Assembly (NCBI RefSeq): GCF_000737785.1
Contig: NZ_JPRO01000005.1
Coordinates: 62,001 to 126,000, forward strand
DNA: 64,000 nucleotides
Reading direction: 5' to 3'
DNA from: Chryseobacterium luteum
Lineage (GTDB): Bacteria; Bacteroidota; Bacteroidia; Flavobacteriales; Weeksellaceae
The position numbers and the translations under genes were made by a program. How positions within the stretch are numbered: position 1 is the stretch's first letter; every line of letters starts with the position of its first letter. The notes under the pieces are model-generated. The model was not told the origin of the DNA, did not search any database, and saw only the letters and a list, made by a program, of their open reading frames with translations. Shown piece after piece: positions 24,538 through 33,823 of the stretch.

Positions 24538-25789
24538 GCTCTCTTACTTTAATACCCTCTCTTGCTTTTAATTCATTAATTAAGCTCTCTTTTATTTCTT
24601 CTTCTCCATAATGGGCCATTAAGTTGAATGTTATAAAATCTCCAATATCTTTAATGACATTTTCTATAAGTCCCTTGCCTACAGTCGATTTAAGCTGATC
24701 AGGAAAATTAGTCTGAATGTTAAGATTTGATTGAGTTGTAGTGTTATTAACCTCTGTAATAGATGGAGAATGATAGCCCGTTGTTGTAGACGATGAAGAA
24801 TTTATATTAATATTAGTCGTTCGCGGGCCTGCACCGGTACCTGTAGAAGAATTGATTGTTTGAGATCCAATAGTAGTTTGTTGAACGGATGTACCTGGTA
24901 ATATTATTTCGCCGTTAGGTGTTATTATTGTCGTTCTATTCTGATAAATAGAGGTATTTTGGGTAACTGAAGTATGGCTGATTTGTGTATTAACATCATC
25001 AATCTCAGATGCCCCACCCCATAATCCCCCTTCAGGAGAAGTTAGATAATCATAAGTTGATGTACCAGTAGAGGACTCATTTTCAGGATTAATAATACTT
25101 CCCATTTCTGTCAAATCCTTTACCCAATCATAGGTCTTTCCTGCACCATAGTTCAATCCAACAACGGATCCAGCCTGAATCAATGCAATCCAATTTTTTG
25201 CTTTTATGGCAGTAAACAGAGCCGGTACACCTTGAACCACTCCCTGAAGCAGACTTCCGCCGAAATAAGAAAAACCGATAATAACAACTGTATTTCTAAG
25301 CGTATCTACTCTATTTTTATTAACAATAGCATCCGCATACTCTGCAGAGAAAGTTATAAATATCTTACCTCCAAATAAACAATCCAGTGTGGAACTGCCA
25401 ATTAAAGCTTTTTTGCCCTCAAAATGCACATTTTGATGAACAGGGGCCCAATCATACATTAATGTCGTCATGGCACAAATAGGATAATTAATTGCTGATG
25501 CAAGTCCGGCAGCAGCTCCACCGGCAGCACCGGCAGCCATTAATGTACCAAGAGCAACACCGGCAGCTCCACCGGTAAAGAATATAGCCGCACCAACGGC
25601 TGCACCGATTAATGCTCCCGCAATAACCATTTTTGAGCAAATAAAGTTTCCACCCGTCCTATCGTTGATTGTGGCGAGATTTTTATTCTGTGTTTTTATT
25701 GTTGTTTGGCTTGAGACTTTTATTTGTTGCTTTTTCATACCTGAAGTACAGACCAGCCATGATCCATCAGGAACATATAAATTACCCAT
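24527..25789 (-). CDS. PAAR-like (DUF4280) protein, putative T6SS effector
   Basis: A 420-residue protein that begins with a PAAR-like DUF4280 domain: DGSWLVCTSG near the start and GKKALIGSSTLDCLFGG near residue 125, the Cys-containing strands of the tip-capping fold. A long Gly/Ala-rich hydrophobic stretch (about 55-100, ALIGAAVGAAIFF and on) is inserted in that domain. The rest is a Thr/Asn/Ser-rich linker (about 240-350) and a C-terminal ~65-residue domain (GKGLIENVIKDIGDFITF and on). It would sit on the VgrG spike. The toxin activity is not recognisable. Confidence 0.8.
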   Translation of the reverse strand: MGNLYVPDGSWLVCTSGMKKQQIKVSSQTTIKTQNKNLATINDRTGGNFICSKMVIAGALIGAAVGAAIFFTGGAAGVALGTLMAAGAAGGAAAGLASAINYPICAMTTLMYDWAPVHQNVHFEGKKALIGSSTLDCLFGGKIFITFSAEYADAIVNKNRVDTLRNTVVIIGFSYFGGSLLQGVVQGVPALFTAIKAKNWIALIQAGSVVGLNYGAGKTYDWVKDLTEMGSIINPENESSTGTSTYDYLTSPEGGLWGGASEIDDVNTQISHTSVTQNTSIYQNRTTIITPNGEIILPGTSVQQTTIGSQTINSSTGTGAGPRTTNININSSSSTTTGYHSPSITEVNNTTTQSNLNIQTNFPDQLKSTVGKGLIENVIKDIGDFITFNLMAHYGEEEIKESLINELKAREGIKVREHEF

Positions 25790-25793
25790 AATC

Positions 25794-26777
25794 TTACATT
25801 TTATTAATTTCGTATCTAGATTTTGCTACGATAGTATCATTAATATTTTCAATAAAATCAGCATTACAACTATCAATTCTATTATCTTTAATATTATAAT
25901 GAGATATCAAACTGAAATCATAATTAAAATTATTTCCAAGCAAATCTCTAAAAGTTGCATTATAAAGCTCTCTTAGAATTTCTACGTTTGCTTTTTCTAA
26001 AAAAGATTTATTTTCTACAGTTATCTTATTATTATTTTTTTCAATAATTTTATTTTTAAATTTCAACAAAATCTTTGAACCTGAAAATAATGAAGAGTAA
26101 AGCCTGGTTGAATTACCTTCATTGATTTTAGCATTATCAGAATTAAATTTACCTGGATAAAGAAGATTATATTGAAGATTGGCCATAATATGTGGCAAAG
26201 AATCTGTATAAACTGTTTCTCCATCCCTGATAATTCTATTCAACATTTCTTTATCATCTGTAACCTCTGATAAACCTTTCTGTACCAGGTGCCATTTTTC
26301 TTTTATTTCTTTTTGATTTTCAATTTTTTTTATTGTTCCAAAATCATCAGTAATTAAAATAATATCTTCAAAAGGCTGATCAAGCAATGATAATAAAACC
26401 AAATAACTATCATAATGCGGAGAACTGCACTCAATTAATTTTGATTTCTGACTTACAAAGTATTTATTGTCATCTAACTTTTCTATCTCTATTTCTATGC
26501 TATTTTGGGTGGAGTACACCAGTTTTTTAAAATTAAAATATTCGTTTTTAGATATTATTTTATAAGCGGTTATGTCCCTTTCACTTTCAGGTTTTTCATA
26601 TTTAGCATTTATTAGAATAACATCAATATGTATAGGAATATACTCACTATTTATTTGCTGGGTCAAAACAGCTTGACTATTGTGAAAATCCAAAAGTTCA
26701 TTTACTGGTCTGTCAAATTTTTCGGCAATTGAATGCAACGTATCTCCTACTTGTATTTTGTATTTAATGATTTCCAT
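25794..26777 (-). CDS. LysM-domain protein between vgrG and the PAAR-like gene
   Basis: A 327-residue protein with one N-terminal LysM motif (YKIQVGDTLHSIAEKFDRP, about 5-45). The remainder is rich in Asn, Ile and Lys and has no recognised domain. There is no signal peptide. It starts 2 bp after the vgrG stop and ends 4 bp before the PAAR-like gene. LysM proteins in this position of T6SS operons are thought to act as adaptors or chaperones loading effectors on VgrG; that role is inferred here. Confidence 0.8.
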   Translation of the reverse strand: MEIIKYKIQVGDTLHSIAEKFDRPVNELLDFHNSQAVLTQQINSEYIPIHIDVILINAKYEKPESERDITAYKIISKNEYFNFKKLVYSTQNSIEIEIEKLDDNKYFVSQKSKLIECSSPHYDSYLVLLSLLDQPFEDIILITDDFGTIKKIENQKEIKEKWHLVQKGLSEVTDDKEMLNRIIRDGETVYTDSLPHIMANLQYNLLYPGKFNSDNAKINEGNSTRLYSSLFSGSKILLKFKNKIIEKNNNKITVENKSFLEKANVEILRELYNATFRDLLGNNFNYDFSLISHYNIKDNRIDSCNADFIENINDTIVAKSRYEINKM

Positions 26778-26779
26778 TT

Positions 26780-28957
26780 CTAATTAATATCAACCTGCGG
26801 TGAACCTTTAATTGTTGTACTTCCTTTAAATATCGCTTTAGCAGTTGTTCCTCCGGTTATAGTAACATCATTATTGCCAACGATCCCTACTCCATTAGCT
26901 CCCAGCGCAATAATATCTCCCTGAATAGTAATCTTCCCGTCAGAAGACATCGTAATCGAGCTGCTTCCTGTCTCCAGCTTTATCTCTGTAGTACTTTTAA
27001 TATTTATTTTCCCGGCATTATCCATTGTTATTGTAGACTTCCCTTTTCCAATATCAATAATACTTTTTGTCTTGACATTGACAGTCTGATTATTCCCGAT
27101 ATCTTCCGTACTGTCATTACTTACCTCTGTCTTAATATCCCCAGTTCCACTTAACGTAACATGATTTCCACTTCTGTCTTTAATCTCAATCCCACATCCA
27201 TCATGAAACTGAATAATATTCCCGCTTTTACTGCTTAAACTCATCACATTATTCCCGGCACCTCCACCAGCGCCAATACCTCCGTGAAACATGCCTCCCA
27301 TTACGAAAGGACGGTCCGGATGCTGATGAACAAAGTTGACGATAATCTGGTCTCCTACTTCAGGAACAGACATAAAACCACGGTTTTTGTTCACTTTATC
27401 GCTGCTTCCTGCATCCGGAGACATAACGCGGATAAATTCTGTGGTATCCTGTCCGCTCTGCCAGTCGAACTGAACTTTTACTCTTCCCTGATTCAATGGG
27501 TCTGTATTGGAAATAACTTTTGCAAACTGTGATTCTGCTTTCGGGGTTTCAAATTCCGGGCGGGGGATAAATCCTGTGTCCGCCGCAATGGCTTCAAAAG
27601 TCCCGTCATAATAACCTCTTGCATCTACTTCATGGGTAACACCTACAATCATTAATTTTGTAAAATAAGAGGTGTCATTGGTATCTGTTTTGCGCATTTC
27701 AATATCTGCGGTACATCCTGGATATAAGAACGGAACCGTTGTAGATCCTGAAGTTATAAACACTTCCGATGCCTTGCTTCCTGCTGTTCCTTTCTGGGAT
27801 GCATCAATATCCATAAATGATGTGGCCTTAATCGGGGCCACTCTTAAAGAAGGGGTTTTAAACGTTCTTTCTGATATTTCATAGGCACGTTTGGCAATAT
27901 CCGAAGTATGGCTGATCTTTGATCTTCCGGTGGTCAGTTTTTCATTTTTACTGCTGTTGTAGCCATAAAAGCTCGGACTCACGTGCTGAGCTTTCATCTT
28001 AATCGCAATATCACTTACACTGCTTCCATAGGTAAGCTTTACGGGTTTTTCCTGTGGCGGAAGCTTCCCGAAATGCAGGACTTCACCATCATAATAAAAC
28101 TGTTCACCATATGCTTCGGCGATTCTTGCTAAATAGTTATAATGGGTTTCTTCATACTGACAGCTGTAAGGAACGTTTCCGTGCTGGGCATCTACCCTGA
28201 AATCAAATTTATTCTGTCCCAGTCCTTCTTTTATCACATGATCAGCAATACTGTTCAGGCTTACTTCCTGTCCGCCTCCGAAACTCTGAATATGAGGTGC
28301 CGCATCCAGAAGCACTGTCGGGCTGAAACCCGTAAGAACGATATTCCCAAGGCTGCCTTTTTCCTGACTAAAACCTACTTCCGTAATAACTCCCACAAAG
28401 TTTCGCTCAGGCCCCTGCTCAATATCTTTATATTTAAATACTACTGTGATTCTTTTTCCTAAAAAGTTTTGTGCTTCCTGCAAATTATGATTTTCTGCGC
28501 TGCCCAAACTATCGTAGGCCAGCATAAGGCTGAATTCATGATGTTTAGAAGCGCTCTGCACCAGCTTAAAATGTTTGAAATGCCTGATCATCTGCCCTTC
28601 TATCACAATATCCAGCATCACAACACGGTTAATTCCCGCAATAATACTCTCCGGAATGGCTGCTGCATTATGTATTTTGGATGTAGGCTGCTTTGACCAT
28701 ACTCTGTTTTCAATTACAGAAGGGTCATTGGGAACGAGAGTCTGATTCATGAACATTTTGGAGTTCTGAGCAGTCCCGGAATAAATTTCCTGTGCTTTTT
28801 TTGCTGATTTTTTTACAGCTTCATCTGCTTTTTGAAGTTTAGCATCTATTTTTTGTGCAGCAATATCTTCAGCACCTTTCAGCTGTTCTGTATCTGCTAT
28901 ATTTTTTGTACTGCTTTTCGGGCTCTGTACATTTATAGGTTGATCATCCTTAAACAT
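26780..28957 (-). CDS. vgrG: Type VI secretion spike protein VgrG (TssI)
   Basis: A 725-residue VgrG-type protein forming the trimeric puncturing spike at the tip of the Hcp tube. After a Lys/Ala-rich N-terminal extension (about 1-85) it has gp27-like parts (FVGVITEVGFSQEKGSLGN, YEETHYNYLARIAE), the gp5 OB-fold region (NTDPLNQGRVKVQFDW, FMSVPEVGDQIIVNFV) and a C-terminal beta-helix of short repeats (about 600-725) with no added enzyme domain. It heads the operon vgrG-LysM-PAAR-membrane protein-TPR. The operon has no palindrome like that of hcp directly upstream. Confidence 0.95.
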   Translation of the reverse strand: MFKDDQPINVQSPKSSTKNIADTEQLKGAEDIAAQKIDAKLQKADEAVKKSAKKAQEIYSGTAQNSKMFMNQTLVPNDPSVIENRVWSKQPTSKIHNAAAIPESIIAGINRVVMLDIVIEGQMIRHFKHFKLVQSASKHHEFSLMLAYDSLGSAENHNLQEAQNFLGKRITVVFKYKDIEQGPERNFVGVITEVGFSQEKGSLGNIVLTGFSPTVLLDAAPHIQSFGGGQEVSLNSIADHVIKEGLGQNKFDFRVDAQHGNVPYSCQYEETHYNYLARIAEAYGEQFYYDGEVLHFGKLPPQEKPVKLTYGSSVSDIAIKMKAQHVSPSFYGYNSSKNEKLTTGRSKISHTSDIAKRAYEISERTFKTPSLRVAPIKATSFMDIDASQKGTAGSKASEVFITSGSTTVPFLYPGCTADIEMRKTDTNDTSYFTKLMIVGVTHEVDARGYYDGTFEAIAADTGFIPRPEFETPKAESQFAKVISNTDPLNQGRVKVQFDWQSGQDTTEFIRVMSPDAGSSDKVNKNRGFMSVPEVGDQIIVNFVHQHPDRPFVMGGMFHGGIGAGGGAGNNVMSLSSKSGNIIQFHDGCGIEIKDRSGNHVTLSGTGDIKTEVSNDSTEDIGNNQTVNVKTKSIIDIGKGKSTITMDNAGKINIKSTTEIKLETGSSSITMSSDGKITIQGDIIALGANGVGIVGNNDVTITGGTTAKAIFKGSTTIKGSPQVDIN

Positions 28958-29100
28958 AATGTGTATTTTGCTTAATTATATAATAAATTTGAATAGCTGC
29001 CCGTTGCTTGGCAATATCGAGCTCGTTTGTCAATCCTTACATAATCCGGGTTATATAGGAACTTCGGTAAACCTTTTGGTCCATTTGTCCAAAAACGGTA

Positions 29101-29141
29101 AAAACAGAACAGTATATCCTTACGAATACACTATTCTGTAC
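29101..29141 (-). terminator. Hairpin after hcp copy 2
   Basis: The arms ACAGAACAGT and ACTATTCTGT are separated by ~16 nt and followed by T-rich sequence on the minus strand. It lies between hcp copy 2 and vgrG, so expression of vgrG from the hcp promoter would depend on read-through. Confidence 0.6.
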
Positions 29142-29172
29142 TAATTTATTTTACTAAGATGATTGTTCAGGA

Positions 29173-29583
29173 TTAATGACCTGATGAAGGCCACATTCCG
29201 CGGTACTCAGAGTTACCAAGAGTGATTACTTCTGCACTGATTACGAAGCTGATCAGCATGCTGTTCTCGTCTACAGCGTCGAAGTCCACTTCATGCTGGA
29301 TCACGTATCCGTTTTCCCATTTTAAAGTAGTCAGTGTACCCTCTTCGTGAGACTTATTGAAAGTAACTTCTCCTGTGGTAGGCTTGTACTTTCCGTTCAG
29401 TAAGCTTTCTAAAATGTCAGATTTTTCAGTAGCTTCTACTGTTACTTTGATCAGTGCATTGGAGGGATCGGATGCTACACGTCCTGAAACGTCTGTAGAT
29501 CTTGATACGCTGTAGTTAAGCTTTAATAATTTTTGCTCTTCTCCTCCGTTGAATTTTAAGATTCCTCTTGAATTTGCTGCCAT
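29173..29583 (-). CDS. hcp: Type VI secretion tube protein TssD/Hcp, copy 2
   Basis: A 136-residue Hcp/TssD protein identical to copy 1 (22928-23338) except for Gly16 to Glu and two changes near DFDAVDEN. It would form the same tube. The two genes are in direct orientation about 6.2 kb apart and bracket the vgrG-effector operon. Synonymous differences between them show they are not a recent copy or assembly artefact. Confidence 0.93.
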   Translation of the reverse strand: MAANSRGILKFNGGEEQKLLKLNYSVSRSTDVSGRVASDPSNALIKVTVEATEKSDILESLLNGKYKPTTGEVTFNKSHEEGTLTTLKWENGYVIQHEVDFDAVDENSMLISFVISAEVITLGNSEYRGMWPSSGH

Positions 29584-29636
29584 GATTTGTAAATTTTAAT
29601 TGTTAATATTTTGTGATTTGGTGATTGATTACATAG

Positions 29637-29727
29637 CAAATATATAACGTCCTATTTTGATAAAAAAGCTTTTAAACAAAAATTTTAAATTTTGTAGTAA
29701 TTCTACGATTTGATGTAGTAATTCTAC
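29637..29727 (-). promoter_or_regulatory. hcp copy 2 promoter with twin palindromes
   Basis: The -7 element is TATATTTG on the minus strand (29637-29644), 54 nt before the ATG. Identical 13-mers GTAGTAATTCTAC (plus strand) are at 29694-29706 and 29715-29727, spaced 21 bp. The nearer centre is 59.5 bp from the -7 centre, exactly as at copy 1. The DNA between -7 and palindrome differs between copies, which argues that the palindromes are under selection. Confidence 0.75.
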
Positions 29728-29893
29728 GACATTAGATTTAAAACAAACACACAAACAACTGATTTAAAATACATTAAATAATCATTAAAACAATTTTTAA
29801 TTTAATATTTTAACACCTAACAGAGAAATATTAAGAATTTTTTAAGAATATCAGGCGTAATTTTAACAATGATTTAAAACACCAATGATATAA

Positions 29894-29924
29894 AAAAACC
29901 GTCGCAGAAAGTGACGGTTTTAAA
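29894..29924 (-). terminator. Terminator of the lytic transglycosylase gene
   Basis: The arms AAACCGTC and GACGGTTT form a hairpin followed by TTTTTTT on the minus strand, 20 bp past the stop at 29945. Confidence 0.8.
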
Positions 29925-29944
29925 AATGATATAGAGGTTCATAT

Positions 29945-30817
29945 TTATTGCTGTTGAGTGCGGTTCCCTTCTTTTATAGATCGGGAAAGAATTTTATTTT
30001 TTTTAAGCAGGAAATCCGGCATAAGATCGGTAGGAAGATAAAGGGGGCTCTCCCCTTTTTTCTGAAGTTCATCCACAATCCCCGGATTCCAGGCAAGAAT
30101 CTCATTCATTTCTACATTGAGTTCATCAGCAATGATATTCAGATTAAATCCTGCATTAATTTCCGTTTCCTGAAGGGGTGCGGCATTATTTTTACCACTT
30201 CCGCCTTCTGTAAAGAAAATTTTATTGAGCCTTGAAGAATTATAGTTATTCAGAACGCTTTCCAGTTCACCGGTTGCATAGCAGGCATTCAGATATTTTT
30301 TAACATGATTGATGGTTTCAGCCGGAAGATATTTAGAAAATACATGATATTGGCTTGAACCCGCGCTCTGCATGGCTTTGGCAATATTTCCCTCGCCACA
30401 GTTATAGGCTGCAACAACAGTGATCCAGTCGCCGTACTTCCTGTAGAGATTGGCCAGGGAAATTACCGCTGTCTTGGTACTTTTATAAACATCTGTACGG
30501 TTTTGCTCTGTGAGTCCGTACTGGTTGGCGTGTGAGGTCATAAACTGCCATATTCCTACTGCTCCTGCTCCTGAGGTTATATTTCTGTTGAAATGAGATT
30601 CAATCAGGGCCAGGTTTCTCAGATGTTTTGGGAGACCTTTCTGTACCAATGAATATTCGATGAATTCAACGATTTCCTTATTGGCATTTATAATGTTATT
30701 GTACTTTCTCACGCTGCTTTCCGAAGTATCGGAGGCTGCGAGAAACTGTCCGTTCACCATTACAAGAGTCCCTGACAGCATCAGTCCTGTAAAGATTTTT
30801 TTGAATACAGTTTTCAT
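29945..30817 (-). CDS. Lytic transglycosylase (SLT domain) in the T6SS locus
   Basis: A 290-residue exported peptidoglycan-cleaving enzyme. A signal peptide (IFTGLMLSGTLVMVNGQFLA) precedes an SLT/MltD-type domain with the catalytic Glu in LALIESHFNR followed by GAGAVGIWQFM and AAYNCGEGN. A C-terminal LysM-like segment (NIIADELNVEMNEILAWNPG) may bind peptidoglycan. It follows clpV by 77 bp on the same strand. Its place in the island suggests local wall opening for assembly of the trans-envelope complex; the sequence alone does not prove that. Confidence 0.9.
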   Translation of the reverse strand: MKTVFKKIFTGLMLSGTLVMVNGQFLAASDTSESSVRKYNNIINANKEIVEFIEYSLVQKGLPKHLRNLALIESHFNRNITSGAGAVGIWQFMTSHANQYGLTEQNRTDVYKSTKTAVISLANLYRKYGDWITVVAAYNCGEGNIAKAMQSAGSSQYHVFSKYLPAETINHVKKYLNACYATGELESVLNNYNSSRLNKIFFTEGGSGKNNAAPLQETEINAGFNLNIIADELNVEMNEILAWNPGIVDELQKKGESPLYLPTDLMPDFLLKKNKILSRSIKEGNRTQQQ

Positions 30818-30838
30818 TTTAATTTATGGTTATGGCAA

Positions 30839-30882
30839 AGAAAGCTGATTGGGAAATTTGTTTATTCCCCTATCAGCTTTCT
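30839..30882 (-). terminator. Hairpin between clpV and the transglycosylase gene
   Basis: The arms AAAGCTGATTGGGAA and TTCCCCTATCAGCTTT pair with one mismatch. The following minus-strand sequence is only moderately T-rich, so it may attenuate rather than stop transcription from clpV into the transglycosylase gene. Confidence 0.55.
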
Positions 30883-30894
30883 CTGTTTTTATTT

Positions 30895-33390
30895 TTAATC
30901 TACTTTCCAGATCAGTTTGTCTTCTTCGCTGTTCCAGTCTACATGGATGGTCTGTCCGGATTTCACTTCTTCCCTTACAATCATTTTAGAGATCGGCCTT
31001 GCGAGCTGTGCCCGGATTACTCCGGAGATCTGTCTTGCTCCGTATTTGCTGCTGAATCCTCCCAGTGCGAGATTTTTTACTGCTTCGTCGGTGATCTTTA
31101 AGGTCATTCCCAATCTCATCAGTGAAGTATGAAGTGATTTCAGCTGGATATTGAAAATTCTTTCTGCGATAGATTCCGTGATCGGTGCAAAAGGAATAAT
31201 CTCAGTGATCCTTGCCAAAAATTCCGGCCTGAATCTTCCTGAACCGGCCATAATCTGCATCAGTTTGGATGATTCCGGAACTTTTCCTTCTTCAAACTGT
31301 TTTACGATTTCTTCACTTCCGATATTGGAAGTAAATAGTATCAGGGCGTTACTGAAATCTCCTTCTTTTCCCAGTTTATCATGAACTTTTCCCTCATCCA
31401 TAATTTGCAGGAAAACATCAAAAACGGAATGGTGGGCTTTTTCAATTTCATCGAACAAAACAACGGTATAGGGCTGCTGCCTGATCTTATTAACCAGCAT
31501 TCCCCCTTCTTCATATCCTACATAACCCGGAGGCGCTCCGTACAGCAATGCTGCGGAATGTTCTTCTTTGAATTCGGACATATCAAAACGTACCATGGCT
31601 TTTTCATCGTTGAAAAGAAGTTCTGCCATAGATTTTGCCAGTTCGGTTTTCCCTGTTCCGGTAGGTCCCAGCAGGAAGAATGACCCGATAGGCTGCCCCG
31701 GTTTATTCAGTCCGCTTCGGTTTTCAACAATGGCATCTGAAAGAATTTTTAAGGCATGATCCTGCCCTACAACTCTGTTCAATAGCATAGATTCCATATT
31801 CAGAAGCTTTTCTTTCTCCTGGGCCTGGATTTTCCCGATTGGAATATTTGTTTTTGCCGCCATTACTGCTGCCAGTTCTAAGCGGTCTACTTTTTCTCTT
31901 TTTTTAGCTGCATGCTGTAAAAGCTCTGCATAGGTATCATCAATGATCTTGTGGATCTGATCAACAGGCATTGAATTGTCAATGGCGGGTTGTTCGTTCA
32001 ATGATCCCCAAAGGATAGGGCTTATCTTATCTCTCAGAAGGTTATAGTTCCAGATCAGTTCGTTTGCCTGGTCTTTGGTATCGGTAAATTCTTCTTTTAA
32101 AATACCCTCGTAGGTTTCTTTCCATCCTGCTAGTTCTTTTTCTGAAAGCTCATCAAGCATTTTGATAGCGGCCATAGTCCGGTCTAAAAGATCAATCGCT
32201 GCATCAGGTAGTTTTTTGCCTTTTGCATATCTTTTTGCGAGACGTACACACTCGGGAATGGAAGTTTTCTCTACTTCTATGCCATGGTGTTTTTTGTAGC
32301 CGTCAAGCAGGACATCAATCATTTTCACACAGGTCTGTTCATCCGGCTCATTGACTGTAAGAACTTCAAAACGGCGGTTGAAAGCCTGTTCAGGTTCGAT
32401 AATTTTTCTATATTCTTCCTGCGTTGTAGCTCCGATCACTGTAATTTCGCCTCTTGCGAGTTCGGGCTTAAGAAGGTTGGCCACATTTCCGATGCTCCCT
32501 TTCGGGTCTAAAAGGGTGTGGATTTCATCTATAAAAAGGACTGCTTTTTCAATTTTCTTGCATTCGTTGATTACTTTTTTCAGTCGGTCTTCAATTTCAC
32601 CTTTATAAGAAGTCCCAGCTAATAATGCTCCGGTGTCCAGTTCCAGAAGGGTAGCATTTTTAAGCATTTCGGGAACATTCCCTTTGGTGATTTCTGTCGC
32701 AAAGCCTTCTACCAAAGCTGTTTTCCCAACGCCCGGCTCACCGATGATGATCACATTCGGCTTACTTCTGCGGCAAAGGATCTCAACGAGCATTCTGAGC
32801 TCTTTGTCTCTTCCTATGATGTTTTCAAGATCGCCTTTCCTGGCCTGTGCCGTTCTGTCTACACAGTAACTTTTAATTGACGGAAATGATGAATCTGTGA
32901 AATCTGATCCGTTTGAAAAAAGGGAAGAGAAATCACCGTCTTCAGATACGGCAAAAGGGGTATCTTTTCTATATAAATTGAAAATTTCATGTTCTCTCAG
33001 GGGAAGTGATTTCAGCTGCTGCAGTGAAAAAACTACCTGAGGTTTTACAATAGCGGTAAGGATACAGATCGGTGTGATCTCATCCAGCCCAAGTTTTAAG
33101 CGAATATCGTCAGCTTCTTCCGTAAGGATATCTACAGCTTCATCCTGTCGTACTTCATCCGGCAGATGGGCTGTTTTCGGATAGTCTTCGATGCGGACAT
33201 CTGCCCATTCATAGAAATAGCCGGGATCTTTATCAATACTTTTCAGGAATTCATTAAGCCCGATATCTTTATGCATTAACGCCTGCAGAATATGCGGACC
33301 GCCGTATGTGGCATTGTAATTCTCCTTCGCTATCGACTGAGCAATATGAAATAGCTGCTTTACTGTTTCGTTGGTTACTAATACTCCCAT
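30895..33390 (-). CDS. clpV: AAA+ ATPase ClpV (TssH) of the type VI secretion system
   Basis: An 831-residue double-ring ATPase that disassembles the contracted T6SS sheath for reuse. It has an N-terminal Clp_N-like domain (about 1-150), a first AAA+ module with Walker A GEPGVGKT at 217-224 and Walker B FIDEIH at 286-291, a short middle domain, and a second module with Walker A GPTGTGKT at 575-582. A ClpB chaperone is the alternative, but the location next to tssR, hcp and vgrG favours TssH. The ATG at 33388-33390 is the only sensible start. Confidence 0.92.
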   Translation of the reverse strand: MGVLVTNETVKQLFHIAQSIAKENYNATYGGPHILQALMHKDIGLNEFLKSIDKDPGYFYEWADVRIEDYPKTAHLPDEVRQDEAVDILTEEADDIRLKLGLDEITPICILTAIVKPQVVFSLQQLKSLPLREHEIFNLYRKDTPFAVSEDGDFSSLFSNGSDFTDSSFPSIKSYCVDRTAQARKGDLENIIGRDKELRMLVEILCRRSKPNVIIIGEPGVGKTALVEGFATEITKGNVPEMLKNATLLELDTGALLAGTSYKGEIEDRLKKVINECKKIEKAVLFIDEIHTLLDPKGSIGNVANLLKPELARGEITVIGATTQEEYRKIIEPEQAFNRRFEVLTVNEPDEQTCVKMIDVLLDGYKKHHGIEVEKTSIPECVRLAKRYAKGKKLPDAAIDLLDRTMAAIKMLDELSEKELAGWKETYEGILKEEFTDTKDQANELIWNYNLLRDKISPILWGSLNEQPAIDNSMPVDQIHKIIDDTYAELLQHAAKKREKVDRLELAAVMAAKTNIPIGKIQAQEKEKLLNMESMLLNRVVGQDHALKILSDAIVENRSGLNKPGQPIGSFFLLGPTGTGKTELAKSMAELLFNDEKAMVRFDMSEFKEEHSAALLYGAPPGYVGYEEGGMLVNKIRQQPYTVVLFDEIEKAHHSVFDVFLQIMDEGKVHDKLGKEGDFSNALILFTSNIGSEEIVKQFEEGKVPESSKLMQIMAGSGRFRPEFLARITEIIPFAPITESIAERIFNIQLKSLHTSLMRLGMTLKITDEAVKNLALGGFSSKYGARQISGVIRAQLARPISKMIVREEVKSGQTIHVDWNSEEDKLIWKVD

Positions 33391-33619
33391 TTATCGTTTT
33401 CTATTATTAATATGTCTGTGTTTGCTTCGGTTTATCAGATTATTTGGTGTAATCTGTTAAAGTATATTTTTTTACAAATATATCTTTTTTATGCAATGTA
33501 TATAGGGTTAAAGATAGTTAATTCTTTGATTAGAGAGTAATAAGTTTTTGCCGTACCAGTAATTTTAACAATTAAGACATAAGCCGTTTATAAAAACTTC
33601 ATCTACAGGATCCCGGGCA

Positions 33620-33652
33620 AAAAAGACTGTCTTTTCAGGGACAGTCTTTTTC
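33620..33652. terminator. Isolated bidirectional hairpin
   Basis: The 11-bp arms AAAAGACTGTC and GACAGTCTTTT are perfectly paired, with T- or A-runs on both sides. It lies downstream (minus strand) of the hcp remnant and may be the former terminator of that lost gene. Confidence 0.7.
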
Positions 33653-33734
33653 TATGAATGTTGATGTGTAATAGTGTTTCTTGTTTATGGCGTAATCTGC
33701 AGGCAATCACTATATTCAATAACTTATACTATTT

Positions 33735-33773
33735 CCGTCACTGAATTTTTATGATTCCTGAATTTCCCGTCAT
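33735..33773 (-). pseudogene. Remnant of a third hcp/tssD gene (first ~11 codons)
   Basis: From the ATG at 33771-33773 the minus strand reads M-T-G-N-S-G-I-I-K then drifts to a stop. It aligns with the hcp start M-A-A-N-S-R-G-I-L-K-F with one lost codon and a one-base insertion. Nothing of the remaining ~125 codons is seen. The upstream sequence matches the promoter region of hcp copy 2 over about 130 bp, which makes common origin convincing. Confidence 0.75.
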
Positions 33774-33823
33774 GATTGTAAATTTTCCCGTTATTAATAT
33801 TTTGTGATGTGGTGATTGTTTAA

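Noticed and set aside
24527..25789. Calling the PAAR-like protein a pore-forming toxin
   Set aside because: The hydrophobic Gly/Ala stretch is suggestive, but no toxin family is recognised, so activity was left open.
28959..29144. 61-codon plus-strand ORF between vgrG and hcp copy 2
   Set aside because: It covers the hcp hairpin and has no family resemblance or promoter; probably chance.
22928..29583. The two hcp genes as an assembly duplication
   Set aside because: They differ at three residues and at many synonymous sites, and their upstream DNA has diverged, so they are genuine paralogues.
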